Assembly (NCBI GenBank): GCA_016735355.1 | Contig: JAERRQ010000391.1 | Span: 1-17,309 of the forward strand | Origin: Desulfobacterales bacterium | Lineage (GTDB): Bacteria > Desulfobacterota > Desulfobacteria > Desulfobacterales > BuS5 | Length of the DNA stretch: 17,309 bases | Direction of reading: 5' to 3' | Shown: in pieces, positions 7,392 to 13,886 of the stretch | How the letters are laid out: every line of letters begins with the position of its first letter | Numbering within the stretch: position 1 is the first letter of the stretch | Notes under the pieces: generated by a model | The model's input: only the letters and a program-made list of their open reading frames with translations | The model's database searches: none | What the model was told of the DNA's origin: nothing | Program-made: the position numbers and the translations under genes

Positions 7392-9527
7392 CTAATTAAC
7401 CTCCACCCATCGCCCTTGTTTCAGTGACTTAATAGCTGCAAAGCTCGCCCTTGTAGTATTTACAATCTCTTCAAACGGAATCAGGGCTTCACCGCCATTT
7501 TTTATCCGATCAATTAGCAGGCGAAATTGCTCGATATGCCCCTTATCCTGTTTTTTTTTTAACTTTGAAAAACCTTTAAACCCAAACCCTCTCAATGTCC
7601 GCCAGTTATCCATAACAAGAGAACGGCCCTGTGAATGAACCTCAACCCGTTCCTTGGAATATGCCTTATTGCCATTGGCAAAATAATTGATTACAGCGTT
7701 GGAACCATTTTCATACCGCAGCAGAATACTTGCATTGTCAGTATTCTCCTCTGGAGATTGCCCCATTGCATTCATGCAAACCGCAGCAACCCTGCTTCCG
7801 GTCAGGTAAGTATAAAGATCAATAAAATGGCACGCTTCACCAATAATGCGGCCTCCGCCGACCGCAAGGTCATGGACCCAGGAACCGGCAGGGACTTCCC
7901 CGGCATTCATTGTAGCCACAATATTAACAACCCCAACACCCAGCAGCTCCTTCATCTTCCGGGCAAGCGGAGCAAACCGCCTGTTGAACCCAACCATCAA
8001 AAGGGGTAATTGTGAATTGTGAATTGTGAATTGTGAATTGTAAAGAGCTTCAATTTCATTTAACTTATCTTGATTCAAGCAAAGGGGTTTTTCCACAAAA
8101 ACATTTTTACCAGCCTCCAAAGATTCAATAACCATGGAGGCATGCAAATCATGCCTTGTGGTAATTATAATCAGATCAACTTCATCATCCTCAAGAACCT
8201 GTTTATAATCAGTTGCAGCACAGGCAATTCCGGCACGCTCAGCCAGCGTAGTGGAGGAGATTCCCCCGGCGGAAACAATATATTTAAGCTGTGCGTCAAG
8301 GGGTTTCAGGGCTGGAATAAGCGTAGCGCTTGTGAAATTGCCGGCGCCGACAATAGCTATAACGCCTTCGCCTTTAGTGAAAGATCGTTCTGTCACTGTT
8401 ATCACCGGACTTGCATCAACATTGCCTTCATAAACCAGCAAAGATGCAATAGAGGAAGAACCGCTTATGTTTTCATAAATGCGGCCATACTCTGATAGAG
8501 GAACCTGTTCTGTAATCAACGATTCCACGTCAAGCTGTCCGCTCTCTATCGCGGAAAGAATCGCTTCAAAATTGCGTTTTTCAGTCCAGCGAACAAATGC
8601 AACCGGATAGTCCTGCCCTTTTAGTTCATAGTTATCATCATAACGTCCCGGGCCATAGGAGCATGACACCTGAAAGCTCAATTCCTTCTCGTAGAATTCC
8701 GCACGGGAAATATCAAGACCCACAACTCCGATTAGAACAATACGCCCCCGCTTGCGACTCATGCGCGCAGATTGGGAGATAATTTCATTGCCTTTAGCGG
8801 ATGCAGTAATCAGCACGGCGTCAGCACCGATCCCTCTGGTCTGTTCCTCCACAAATCTGACTTGATCTGTACCTTCTGCCGGATTAACAGCAATAATGCC
8901 AAGCTTACCGGCAATATCTACCTTTGTCTGATCATAATCGAAACCGATAACCCTGCAGCCATTGGCCCTGAGAATCTGCACGGCAATGAGGCCTATTAAC
9001 CCAAGACCAATAACAACAATCGTTTCTCCAAAGGCCGGCTTAAGAAGACGAACCCCTTGCAGCCCGACAGCCCCGATCACTGTAAAAGCCGCCGCCTCAT
9101 CGCTGACACCGGCAGGGATTTTGGCGCAAAGATTCTTCGGCACACACACAACTTCCGCATGAGGCCCATTGGAGGCAATCCTGTCACCCACTTGAAATTC
9201 AGATACACCTTTATCTATATCAATAACATGACCCACATTACAATATCCAAGCGGCAAAGGCTGGCCCAACTTATTAAAAACAGCTTCCAGTGTCGGCAGC
9301 AGTCCATCGCTTCGGATTTTGTCAAGCACCATCCTGACTTTATCCGGTTGTTGACGGGCCTTTTGTATCAGGTTTGCATGACCGAACTCAACAAGCATTC
9401 GTTCTGTTCCTGCAGACACCAGCGACACAGACGTCTGTATAAGCAAATGCCCAGCCTTACCAATAGGGCAGGGCACTTCTATAATCTCCGTCTTGCCGTT
9501 CTTTAAGTTTTGTAGGATTTGTTTCAT
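7392..9527 (-). CDS. Bi-domain oxidoreductase: zinc-type alcohol dehydrogenase plus Gfo/Idh/MocA
   Basis: The 711-residue fusion has an N-terminal medium-chain dehydrogenase domain (about 1-370) with SLVSAGTERMLVEFG, the GDRIASNGPHAE segment and the nucleotide motif GLGLIGLIAVQIL. The C-terminal Gfo/Idh/MocA domain (about 380-711) has AIVGAGNFTSATLIPAL, NVFVEKPLCLN and IGEACHFIDLYTYLTGS. The catalytic-zinc Cys/His pattern of true alcohol dehydrogenases is not evident. Such fusions sit in polysaccharide loci with heparinase II/III-like genes and probably oxidise or reduce a nucleotide sugar or sugar acid; the reaction is unknown. The loop around residues 496-506 (NSQFTIHNSQL) is encoded by a heptanucleotide repeat (8013-8040). 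The ATG at 9527 abuts a CAGAT-type repeat and has no strong ribosome-binding site. Confidence 0.92.
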   Translation of the reverse strand: MKQILQNLKNGKTEIIEVPCPIGKAGHLLIQTSVSLVSAGTERMLVEFGHANLIQKARQQPDKVRMVLDKIRSDGLLPTLEAVFNKLGQPLPLGYCNVGHVIDIDKGVSEFQVGDRIASNGPHAEVVCVPKNLCAKIPAGVSDEAAAFTVIGAVGLQGVRLLKPAFGETIVVIGLGLIGLIAVQILRANGCRVIGFDYDQTKVDIAGKLGIIAVNPAEGTDQVRFVEEQTRGIGADAVLITASAKGNEIISQSARMSRKRGRIVLIGVVGLDISRAEFYEKELSFQVSCSYGPGRYDDNYELKGQDYPVAFVRWTEKRNFEAILSAIESGQLDVESLITEQVPLSEYGRIYENISGSSSIASLLVYEGNVDASPVITVTERSFTKGEGVIAIVGAGNFTSATLIPALKPLDAQLKYIVSAGGISSTTLAERAGIACAATDYKQVLEDDEVDLIIITTRHDLHASMVIESLEAGKNVFVEKPLCLNQDKLNEIEALYNSQFTIHNSQLPLLMVGFNRRFAPLARKMKELLGVGVVNIVATMNAGEVPAGSWVHDLAVGGGRIIGEACHFIDLYTYLTGSRVAAVCMNAMGQSPEENTDNASILLRYENGSNAVINYFANGNKAYSKERVEVHSQGRSLVMDNWRTLRGFGFKGFSKLKKKQDKGHIEQFRLLIDRIKNGGEALIPFEEIVNTTRASFAAIKSLKQGRWVEVN
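8013..8040. repeat. Heptanucleotide tandem repeat inside the bi-domain oxidoreductase gene
   Basis: Four perfect copies of TGAATTG stand in tandem, with partial copies on either side (about 8007-8042). On the coding strand they read as CAATTCA and encode NSQFTIHNSQL between a helix (LNEIEALY) and the conserved PLLMVGFNRRFAP of the Gfo/Idh/MocA domain. The frame is open throughout. Confidence 0.95.
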
Positions 9528-9528
9528 T

Positions 9529-9562
9529 TATCTGCGTCCATCTACGTTCATCTGCGGCTAAT
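9529..9562. repeat. CAGAT-type repeat abutting the oxidoreductase start codon
   Basis: Read on the minus strand it has three CAGAT-like units at 10-bp spacing (GCCGCAGATG, AACGTAGATG, GACGCAGATA) and ends two bases before the ATG at 9527. It therefore occupies the ribosome-binding region of the oxidoreductase gene. Confidence 0.85.
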
Positions 9563-9618
9563 TCTTATATCTTCCTTCCACACAGTCAAATCTTTATGGG
9601 TTTTTATCATATCACTCA

Positions 9619-9985
9619 TTAACCCTTTGCATTGACCATATAGTATCCCCCTGCCTTCTTGCTCCCGCGATATTCGATGCTTCCCTGTCGCTTCAGATCG
9701 GCAATCCATCGTTCAATCGTTTTTGCTGGAATTCCAAGGCGGTCCGCCATCTGTGGAATTCGTCTTCCCTGCGCACTCCGTATATGTTCCAGCAAGAGGT
9801 TTATTCCCTCACTTATTCCCTCACTTATTCCCTCAGGGGGTACTGATACCGAGGATATCTTTTGTTTCTGGTATCTCAGTATGACAAAAAAACCGTCGCC
9901 GCTCTCCTCATAGGCAAACTCTATGGTTGGATATGACCCAATCTCACCACGAACCCGGATAAAACCACTCCCGTAATCAACAAAC
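9619..9985 (-). pseudogene. AlbA_2/RecG-like transcriptional regulator, 3' fragment
   Basis: An open minus-strand frame with no start codon reads GSGFIRVRGEIGSYPTIEFA, YEESGDGFFVIL, three EGIS-type repeats and a winged-helix domain (QMADRLGIPAKTIERWIADL). It ends YYMVNAKG with a stop at 9621-9619. This is the C-terminal portion of the AlbA_2-domain, ATP-dependent DNA helicase RecG-related regulators. The N-terminal AlbA_2 domain and most of the ATPase-like domain are absent. The 5' boundary is about 9985, where methyltransferase sequence in another frame begins; the exact junction is uncertain. The fragment is not expected to be made. Nothing else recognisable lies between its stop and the repeat at 9562. 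Confidence 0.75.
9801..9835. repeat. 12-bp tandem repeat (three copies)
   Basis: TTATTCCCTCAC occurs twice and is followed by a third copy lacking its last base. In the regulator fragment it encodes repeated GISE units linking the ATPase-like and winged-helix domains. Similar four-residue repeats are common in this regulator family, so it is probably a normal linker feature. Confidence 0.9.
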
Positions 9986-10781
9986 CAAGCCCAAATTGAT
10001 CACCCAAAAGACGAACCAGCCACCTTGGATATACCTTCCACATCAATTTATAAATCAATCCCTCGTAACGTTTACTTGGCCTGATAGTTAATAAATCCCC
10101 CGGGCCAAGTTTGGTTTTGAGACCAATTTTTTCAAAGCCACAAGCGGACAATAATTTTTCCGCTTCTTTCAAGGTATAAGCCTTTGTCCCGGGACTTTCC
10201 AGATAGTTATAAATTGCAAACGCGAGGCGATAAAAAAAGCTTACCTTTAAACAATCCATAACGTAACCATAACATCCAGCCTGTCCATGATGGCACATGA
10301 TAAATCATCGCCTTTAGCTTACCGCCCGGCTTTAAAACCCGAAAACATTCAGAAAATGCCTTTTCTGTAACTGGGGTATGATGCAAAACTTCCCACGAAT
10401 AAACCAAATCAAATGCATTGTCCTCAAATTCCAGATTTTCAGCATCTCCAGTTTTTAATCTCCCTTCTGGATTGATACCATGAAAACTTAACCTCTTTTT
10501 TGTAAGCTCAATTGCTGCCTCAGTTAAATCTATACCAAATGGGATTGCTCCTGCTTTATACCAATTGATATGATCTATCCCCCCCCGACACCAATTTCTA
10601 ATACTTTTTTATCTTTATATTTTTGAAACTGAACAAATTCCAGGATTTCCGGCTCCAATTCATACCTGACATCTTCAGTGCCCTGAATAATGCCTTCGAT
10701 ATCGTCATCTGCCTTATATCGTATTCCACAAGTTTCGTTCTCCCAGTGTTTATTAACTCTTTCCTTTAAGTCTTGATTCAT
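9921..10781 (-). pseudogene. SAM-dependent methyltransferase, frameshifted twice
   Basis: The gene starts at ATG 10781 (MNQDLKERVNKHWENETCG, with GGTGGA upstream) and encodes a class I methyltransferase. It reaches motif I (VLEIGVGGG) at a run of eight Gs on the coding strand (10586-10579), where the frame closes. Adding one G continues with IDHINWYKAG, then YSWEVLHHTPV and FRVLKPGGKLKAMIYHVPSW. A second single-base shift at about 10219-10222, after KLFLSPRV, is needed to reach AIYNYLESPGTKAYT and LGPGDLLTIRPSK. True family sequence ends near FGLGLLI (about 9985); the remaining codons to the stop at 9921 come from the adjoining regulator fragment. It would modify a sugar or biosynthetic intermediate. 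Read errors could explain one shift, but the displaced 3' end also indicates decay. Confidence 0.75.
10579..10586. repeat. Homopolymer C8/G8 tract at a frameshift
   Basis: Eight consecutive Cs on the plus strand are Gs in the coding strand of the methyltransferase. Nine would restore the glycine-rich SAM-binding loop in frame. Slippage at such tracts is a known cause of phase variation in surface-glycan genes, and also a common sequencing error. Confidence 0.9.
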
Positions 10782-10791
10782 ATTCCACCAT

Positions 10792-10834
10792 GTATCTGTA
10801 TACATCTGCGTTAATCTGTGTTCATCTGCGGCTG
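10792..10834. repeat. CAGAT-type repeat spanning the 3' end of asnB
   Basis: Read on the minus strand it has four CAGAT-like units at about 10-bp spacing. It spans the end of asnB and the gap before the methyltransferase start. The AsnB C-terminal residues QPQMNTD and the stop codon are encoded within it. Confidence 0.85.
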
Positions 10835-12736
10835 ATTCTCATCCAAAAATATCCTCATCCACCATTCAATACACATCAATGAAAAAACAGGATAACTCGC
10901 ATCAATCTTCCCGTTATAATCATCATCAACTAATTTTGACACAGCCTTTGGATCAAAAAGCCCGCGATTTTGCAGGCTTCCCTCTCCAAGCATCTCCATG
11001 ACAACTTCCCTTAGCTCTCCATGCAGCCATTGCCTGAGAGGAGCCCCAAATCCGCTTTTAGGACGATAAATTACATCTTTTGGCAAATAAGGTTCCATGG
11101 CCTTTTTAAATATATATTTTCCAATCCGACCTTTTTGTTTCAACTGAGTAGGTATCCGGGTTGCAAAGTCGATTAATTCCTTATCAAGCAAGGGAACCCT
11201 TACCTCAACGCCGGCAGCCATACCCATTTTATCAGTATAATTAAGATTGTGATCCGCCAAAAAGTGTTTTGCCTCCAGATAGAGCATACGATTTAATCGG
11301 TTTTTTTCTTCAGGAATTCTGTTTAAAGTTTGCCTTAACGGGTCAATTGCGTTGGTATCTGCAAGAGCATTCCTCAAATCATCAGAATAAAGAGACCTCT
11401 GAATATTCTCATCAATCCATAAAAAATAGCTGATCAATCTTTCTTCGCTACTGCAATCGGCATAACGGAATGCCTTTCCTATTCTTCTTCCGATTGAGTT
11501 ATTTTGAGGAAGCCTGCCGCTGATAGCATGGAGCGCCTTGCGCCCGACCATTGGAAGCCATGACCAGTATTTTTCCAGAAGCAATGCATAATGCCGCCTG
11601 TAGCCACTAAATATATCGTCTCCTCCGGCGCCTGAAAGCAAAACTTTAATTCCGTGCTCTCTGGCAAGTTCACTGATAAACAGGGCATTTAAAGGGGCAG
11701 GGTCGGCCTGGGGCTCATCAAGGAAATAAATCATTTCTTCAATTTTGTTTACCATTTCAGAGCCAACTGTAACAGTGTTCAGATTAACTCCCAAATATTT
11801 TGCCACCTTTTGAGCATAAGGTAAATCCTCTGCAAACCCCTCAAATTTACCAATACTATTTTCAAACCCGATGGTGAAACAATCAAGCTTATTATCGGGA
11901 TTCATCTGTCTCGCAAAAGCAACCACAGCGCTGGAATCCAACCCGCCTGAAAGAAATGCTCCCACAGGCACATCACTCACCATTTGCCGTTGCACGGCTT
12001 CCTTTATTTTTTTAGCAAGATCTCCGGCTATTTTACTTTCCGAAGAATGAAAAACCTCCCGCCCATAAGGAAGATCATAAAAACACCATTTCTTTTGGAT
12101 TTTCCCAGTCTTAACCAGCAGAGCGTAACCCGGCTCCAATTTGCGAACTGATTTCAACATGGTATATGGCGCAGGGCACCAAAGATAGGAGAGATAATAA
12201 TGAATGGCCTGGTGATTTAATGATTTGTCAATACCCGGATCTTTTAATATTGCTTTAAGTTCGGATGCAAATAAAAAACCATTATTATTTTGAACATAAT
12301 ATAATGGTTTTACACCAAGATCGTCACGGGCAATAAAAAGTTCTTTTTTAAGGTTATCCCAGATGGCAAAGGCAAAAATACCATTTAATTTACCCAGCAT
12401 TTTATATCCGAACTCGTCATAAAGATGAATCAAAACTTCGGTATCTGATTTGCTCTTAAAAGCATATCCCTTTGTCTGAAGCTCCTTCCTTAACCCCCTG
12501 TAATTGTAAATCTCGCCATTAAAGACTATTGTGATCGTTCCTTGAGCATTGGACATCGGCTGCCCGGCATCATGAGAAAGGTCAATAATTGAAAGCCTGC
12601 GATGAGCTAATCCAACTGAACTTGTTCTATTAAACCAAATCCCGAAATCGTCTGGACCACGATGGGCCTGAACCGCATTCATCCGTTTTAAAAGTATTCG
12701 ATCAAAATTACCTGAAAAACCAGCTATTCCACACAT
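10811..12736 (-). CDS. asnB: Asparagine synthase (glutamine-hydrolysing), polysaccharide-locus type
   Basis: The 641-residue enzyme has an N-terminal class II glutamine amidotransferase domain with nucleophile C2 (MCGIAGFSG), HRGPDDFGIW, AHRRLSIIDLS and FNGEIYNYRGL. The ATP-dependent synthase domain has the PP-loop FLSGGLDSSAVV (261-272), LLSGAGGDDIFSGYRRH (about 366-382) and a late KSGFGAPLRQWL. All key residues seen are intact. In polysaccharide loci such proteins (WbpS-like) usually amidate uronic-acid carboxyls rather than make free asparagine; that role is inferred from context. The last residues and the stop come from an intergenic repeat. The start at 12736 lies within the residual frame of a truncated dehydratase gene, so asnB may borrow its expression signals. 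Confidence 0.93.
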   Translation of the reverse strand: MCGIAGFSGNFDRILLKRMNAVQAHRGPDDFGIWFNRTSSVGLAHRRLSIIDLSHDAGQPMSNAQGTITIVFNGEIYNYRGLRKELQTKGYAFKSKSDTEVLIHLYDEFGYKMLGKLNGIFAFAIWDNLKKELFIARDDLGVKPLYYVQNNNGFLFASELKAILKDPGIDKSLNHQAIHYYLSYLWCPAPYTMLKSVRKLEPGYALLVKTGKIQKKWCFYDLPYGREVFHSSESKIAGDLAKKIKEAVQRQMVSDVPVGAFLSGGLDSSAVVAFARQMNPDNKLDCFTIGFENSIGKFEGFAEDLPYAQKVAKYLGVNLNTVTVGSEMVNKIEEMIYFLDEPQADPAPLNALFISELAREHGIKVLLSGAGGDDIFSGYRRHYALLLEKYWSWLPMVGRKALHAISGRLPQNNSIGRRIGKAFRYADCSSEERLISYFLWIDENIQRSLYSDDLRNALADTNAIDPLRQTLNRIPEEKNRLNRMLYLEAKHFLADHNLNYTDKMGMAAGVEVRVPLLDKELIDFATRIPTQLKQKGRIGKYIFKKAMEPYLPKDVIYRPKSGFGAPLRQWLHGELREVVMEMLGEGSLQNRGLFDPKAVSKLVDDDYNGKIDASYPVFSLMCIEWWMRIFLDENQPQMNTD

Positions 12737-12816
12737 ATTTTCTGAAATCTCTTAATTGCTGCATTCCCGAAAGAACCGGTGCCACCGGTTATAAGTAGCG
12801 TTTTATCTTTAAACAT
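12724..12816 (-). pseudogene. CapD/FnlA-type UDP-sugar 4,6-dehydratase, 5' stub
   Basis: From ATG at 12816 the minus strand encodes MFKDKTLLITGGTGSFGNAA then IKRF, after which homology ends and the frame stops at 12724, 13 bases into asnB. The sequence is the very conserved N-terminus, with the NAD-binding GGTGSFG, of the polysaccharide-biosynthesis UDP-GlcNAc 4,6-dehydratase/5-epimerase family (CapD, FnlA, WbjB), normally over 330 residues. About 25 codons remain and the rest is deleted, leaving asnB joined directly downstream. The stub could act as a short leader ORF translationally coupled to asnB, since its stop overlaps the asnB start region. Confidence 0.8.
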
Positions 12817-12895
12817 TATTTTCTCTTGATTGAGTTAGAGAGAGCATGTGAGTTGAAGGGACTGAATTCGTGAGTAGTTCTCACCATCTCAAGAT

Positions 12896-13300
12896 TCAAG
12901 ACCTGGGGGTGATTTCATCAAGTAGGGCGGGGTGGTTATCCAAGAGTTTAAACAGGTTCGTGACCGATTGCATGGGTTTGGCTTTGCCGCGTTCGTAGCG
13001 GGAGAATGCGTTTCGCCCTCCCCCGGTTAGCAACGCAGCTTCCTGCTGTGTCAGTTTGAGTTTTTTACGAATTCTTACAAGTTCAGCCGATTCTTTTGCA
13101 TCAATTTTCCTGGCGAATTGTTTGATGGCTTCGGCAAAGCGCACACCTTCGCCTGCATCGAATTCAACTTCCCCGCAATGGCAACAGTGCCATCCCTTGA
13201 CCCCGGGAATAACGGTATGGTGTCCTTTATAGGTATATGGCACATCCCGAACAGTATGCACCATCTCTTTTTGTTCGCAATTCAGACAGTCGCGTTTCAT
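12896..13300 (-). CDS. mqsA: MqsA-type antitoxin, zinc-ribbon plus HTH
   Basis: The 134-residue protein has the full MqsA architecture. The zinc-binding N-terminal domain has C5, C8, C39 and C42 (DCLNC and CCHC) plus the RDVPYTYKGHHTVIPGVKGW core. The C-terminal XRE-type HTH has LKLTQQEAALLTGGGRNAFS, then RYERGKAKP. N97 and R101, the DNA-contact residues of E. coli MqsA, are conserved at the same positions. It would neutralise MqsR and repress the operon. The start at 13300 lies one base after the vestigial mqsR stop and has AAGGAG 10-15 bases upstream. Toxin and antitoxin order matches E. coli mqsRA. Because mqsR is wrecked, this is now an orphan antitoxin, possibly kept as a regulator. Confidence 0.92.
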   Translation of the reverse strand: MKRDCLNCEQKEMVHTVRDVPYTYKGHHTVIPGVKGWHCCHCGEVEFDAGEGVRFAEAIKQFARKIDAKESAELVRIRKKLKLTQQEAALLTGGGRNAFSRYERGKAKPMQSVTNLFKLLDNHPALLDEITPRS

Positions 13301-13455
13301 CTCATTTCTCCTTGAACTGGATCACTATAGACCCATCATGGCGTATATAACCTTGACATAGGCTATTCCGGAAAGCGTTTCCGGGTGGTAAACATCCTGC
13401 CAAATTTGGCTTGATGCATGGGTCGTCATACTTTTGTAAAAATCGGATCGACCCA

Positions 13456-13578
13456 TGGAACAAACCATGCCTATCCGGTTGACACAGGTTGATTATCTTT
13501 GCATGGCGAAAAATTATATATTATCAAACAGATAGCCTTTATTCACCTGTGCTAACCGGATAGGCGTGGAACAAACCA
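13456..13578. mobile_element. MITE-like 99-bp element with terminal inverted repeats and 12-bp direct repeat flanks
   Basis: The perfect direct repeat TGGAACAAACCA occurs at 13456-13467 and 13567-13578. The 99 bp between them (13468-13566) begin and end with 22-bp imperfect inverted repeats, TGCCTATCCGGTTGACACAG plus GT and its counterpart, matching at 19 of 22 positions. The interior is AT-rich and encodes nothing. Deleting the element and one direct repeat (111 bp) restores the mqsR reading frame exactly (VVCS joined to MGRSDFYKSM), so this is an insertion with target duplication. No transposase is present, so it would be mobilised in trans. A 12-bp duplication is unusually long for small IS-derived elements. 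Confidence 0.85.
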
Positions 13579-13665
13579 CTTCGATTGCTTGACCAATTTC
13601 AAGTCCCATTGTCTGAGCGCCGATCAATGCCGTTGCGGTAAAAGCGTCCGCACCGCGTAAACGAA

Positions 13666-13741
13666 CGCCGGCTGTTGGAGGAACTCAGCAGCCGGCGATA
13701 AGCGCAACCGTGTGCGTAGCGTAGCTCACGGTTGCGCTTAT
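13666..13741. repeat. Double-hairpin palindromic repeat inside mqsR
   Basis: Two adjacent inverted repeats are present: a 9-bp pair CGCCGGCTG/CAGCCGGCG (13666-13674 and 13689-13697), then a perfect 15-bp pair ATAAGCGCAACCGTG/CACGGTTGCGCTTAT (13698-13712 and 13727-13741) with a 14-base loop containing GCGTAGCGTAGC. The GC-rich structure resembles REP/BIME-like palindromic units and interrupts MqsR between AVQSA and ADAFTA. On RNA it would form strong stem-loops. Confidence 0.85.
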
Positions 13742-13795
13742 AAGCGGATTGTACTGCTTAAAGGTCGTAATGCGGTTTACGTTTTTCCATAAATT

Positions 13796-13808
13796 AACCT
13801 TATAGGGT
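13796..13808 (-). promoter_or_regulatory. MqsA operator-like palindrome before mqsR
   Basis: The sequence is AACCT-TAT-AGGGT, one mismatch from the published E. coli MqsA recognition pattern AACCT-N3-AGGTT. It lies 6 bp before the vestigial mqsR start codon. TTGACA on the minus strand at 13819-13814 is a candidate -35, but the -10 at 17-bp spacing is poor. MqsA conserves the DNA-contact residues, so self-repression may persist. Confidence 0.6.
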
Positions 13809-13886
13809 AATTTTGTCAAGTAATGTTTGATAAAAATCTAAATTTCTGCTACAAACTCTATTCACAAGTCTCACATGTTGAACTAT

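Larger units (their letters stand above)
13302..13790 (-). pseudogene. mqsR: MqsR-type toxin, disrupted by two insertions, a stop and a frameshift
   Basis: Pieces of an MqsR ribonuclease toxin (about 98 residues normally) can be read in order. They are MEKRKPHYDL, then TAA at codon 11 (13760-13758), then AVQSA. A hairpin-rich insertion follows (about 13656-13741). ADAFTATALIGAQTMGLEIG and QAIEVVCS come next, then a 99-bp inverted-repeat element plus a duplicated 12-bp target (13456-13578). MGRSDFYKSMTTH and IWQDVYHPETLSGIAYVKVI follow, then a frameshift at about 13340 and DGSIVIQFKEK with a stop just before mqsA. Removing the insertions gives a nearly gapless alignment with E. coli MqsR recalled from memory. 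The toxin cannot be made; the operator upstream and mqsA downstream survive. Confidence 0.85.

Noticed and set aside
8070..8495. Plus-strand 141-codon ORF
   Set aside because: It lies opposite the conserved Gfo/Idh/MocA domain of the bi-domain oxidoreductase and has no family features.
9659..9913. Plus-strand 84-codon ORF containing repeated IPSL units
   Set aside because: The opposite strand encodes a recognisable winged-helix regulator fragment; the repeats reflect the 12-bp linker repeat read in antisense.
13456..13741. Possible CRISPR or attachment site because of several repeats
   Set aside because: The repeats are two distinct inverted-repeat elements, not regularly spaced direct repeats, and no integrase, tRNA or cas gene is present.
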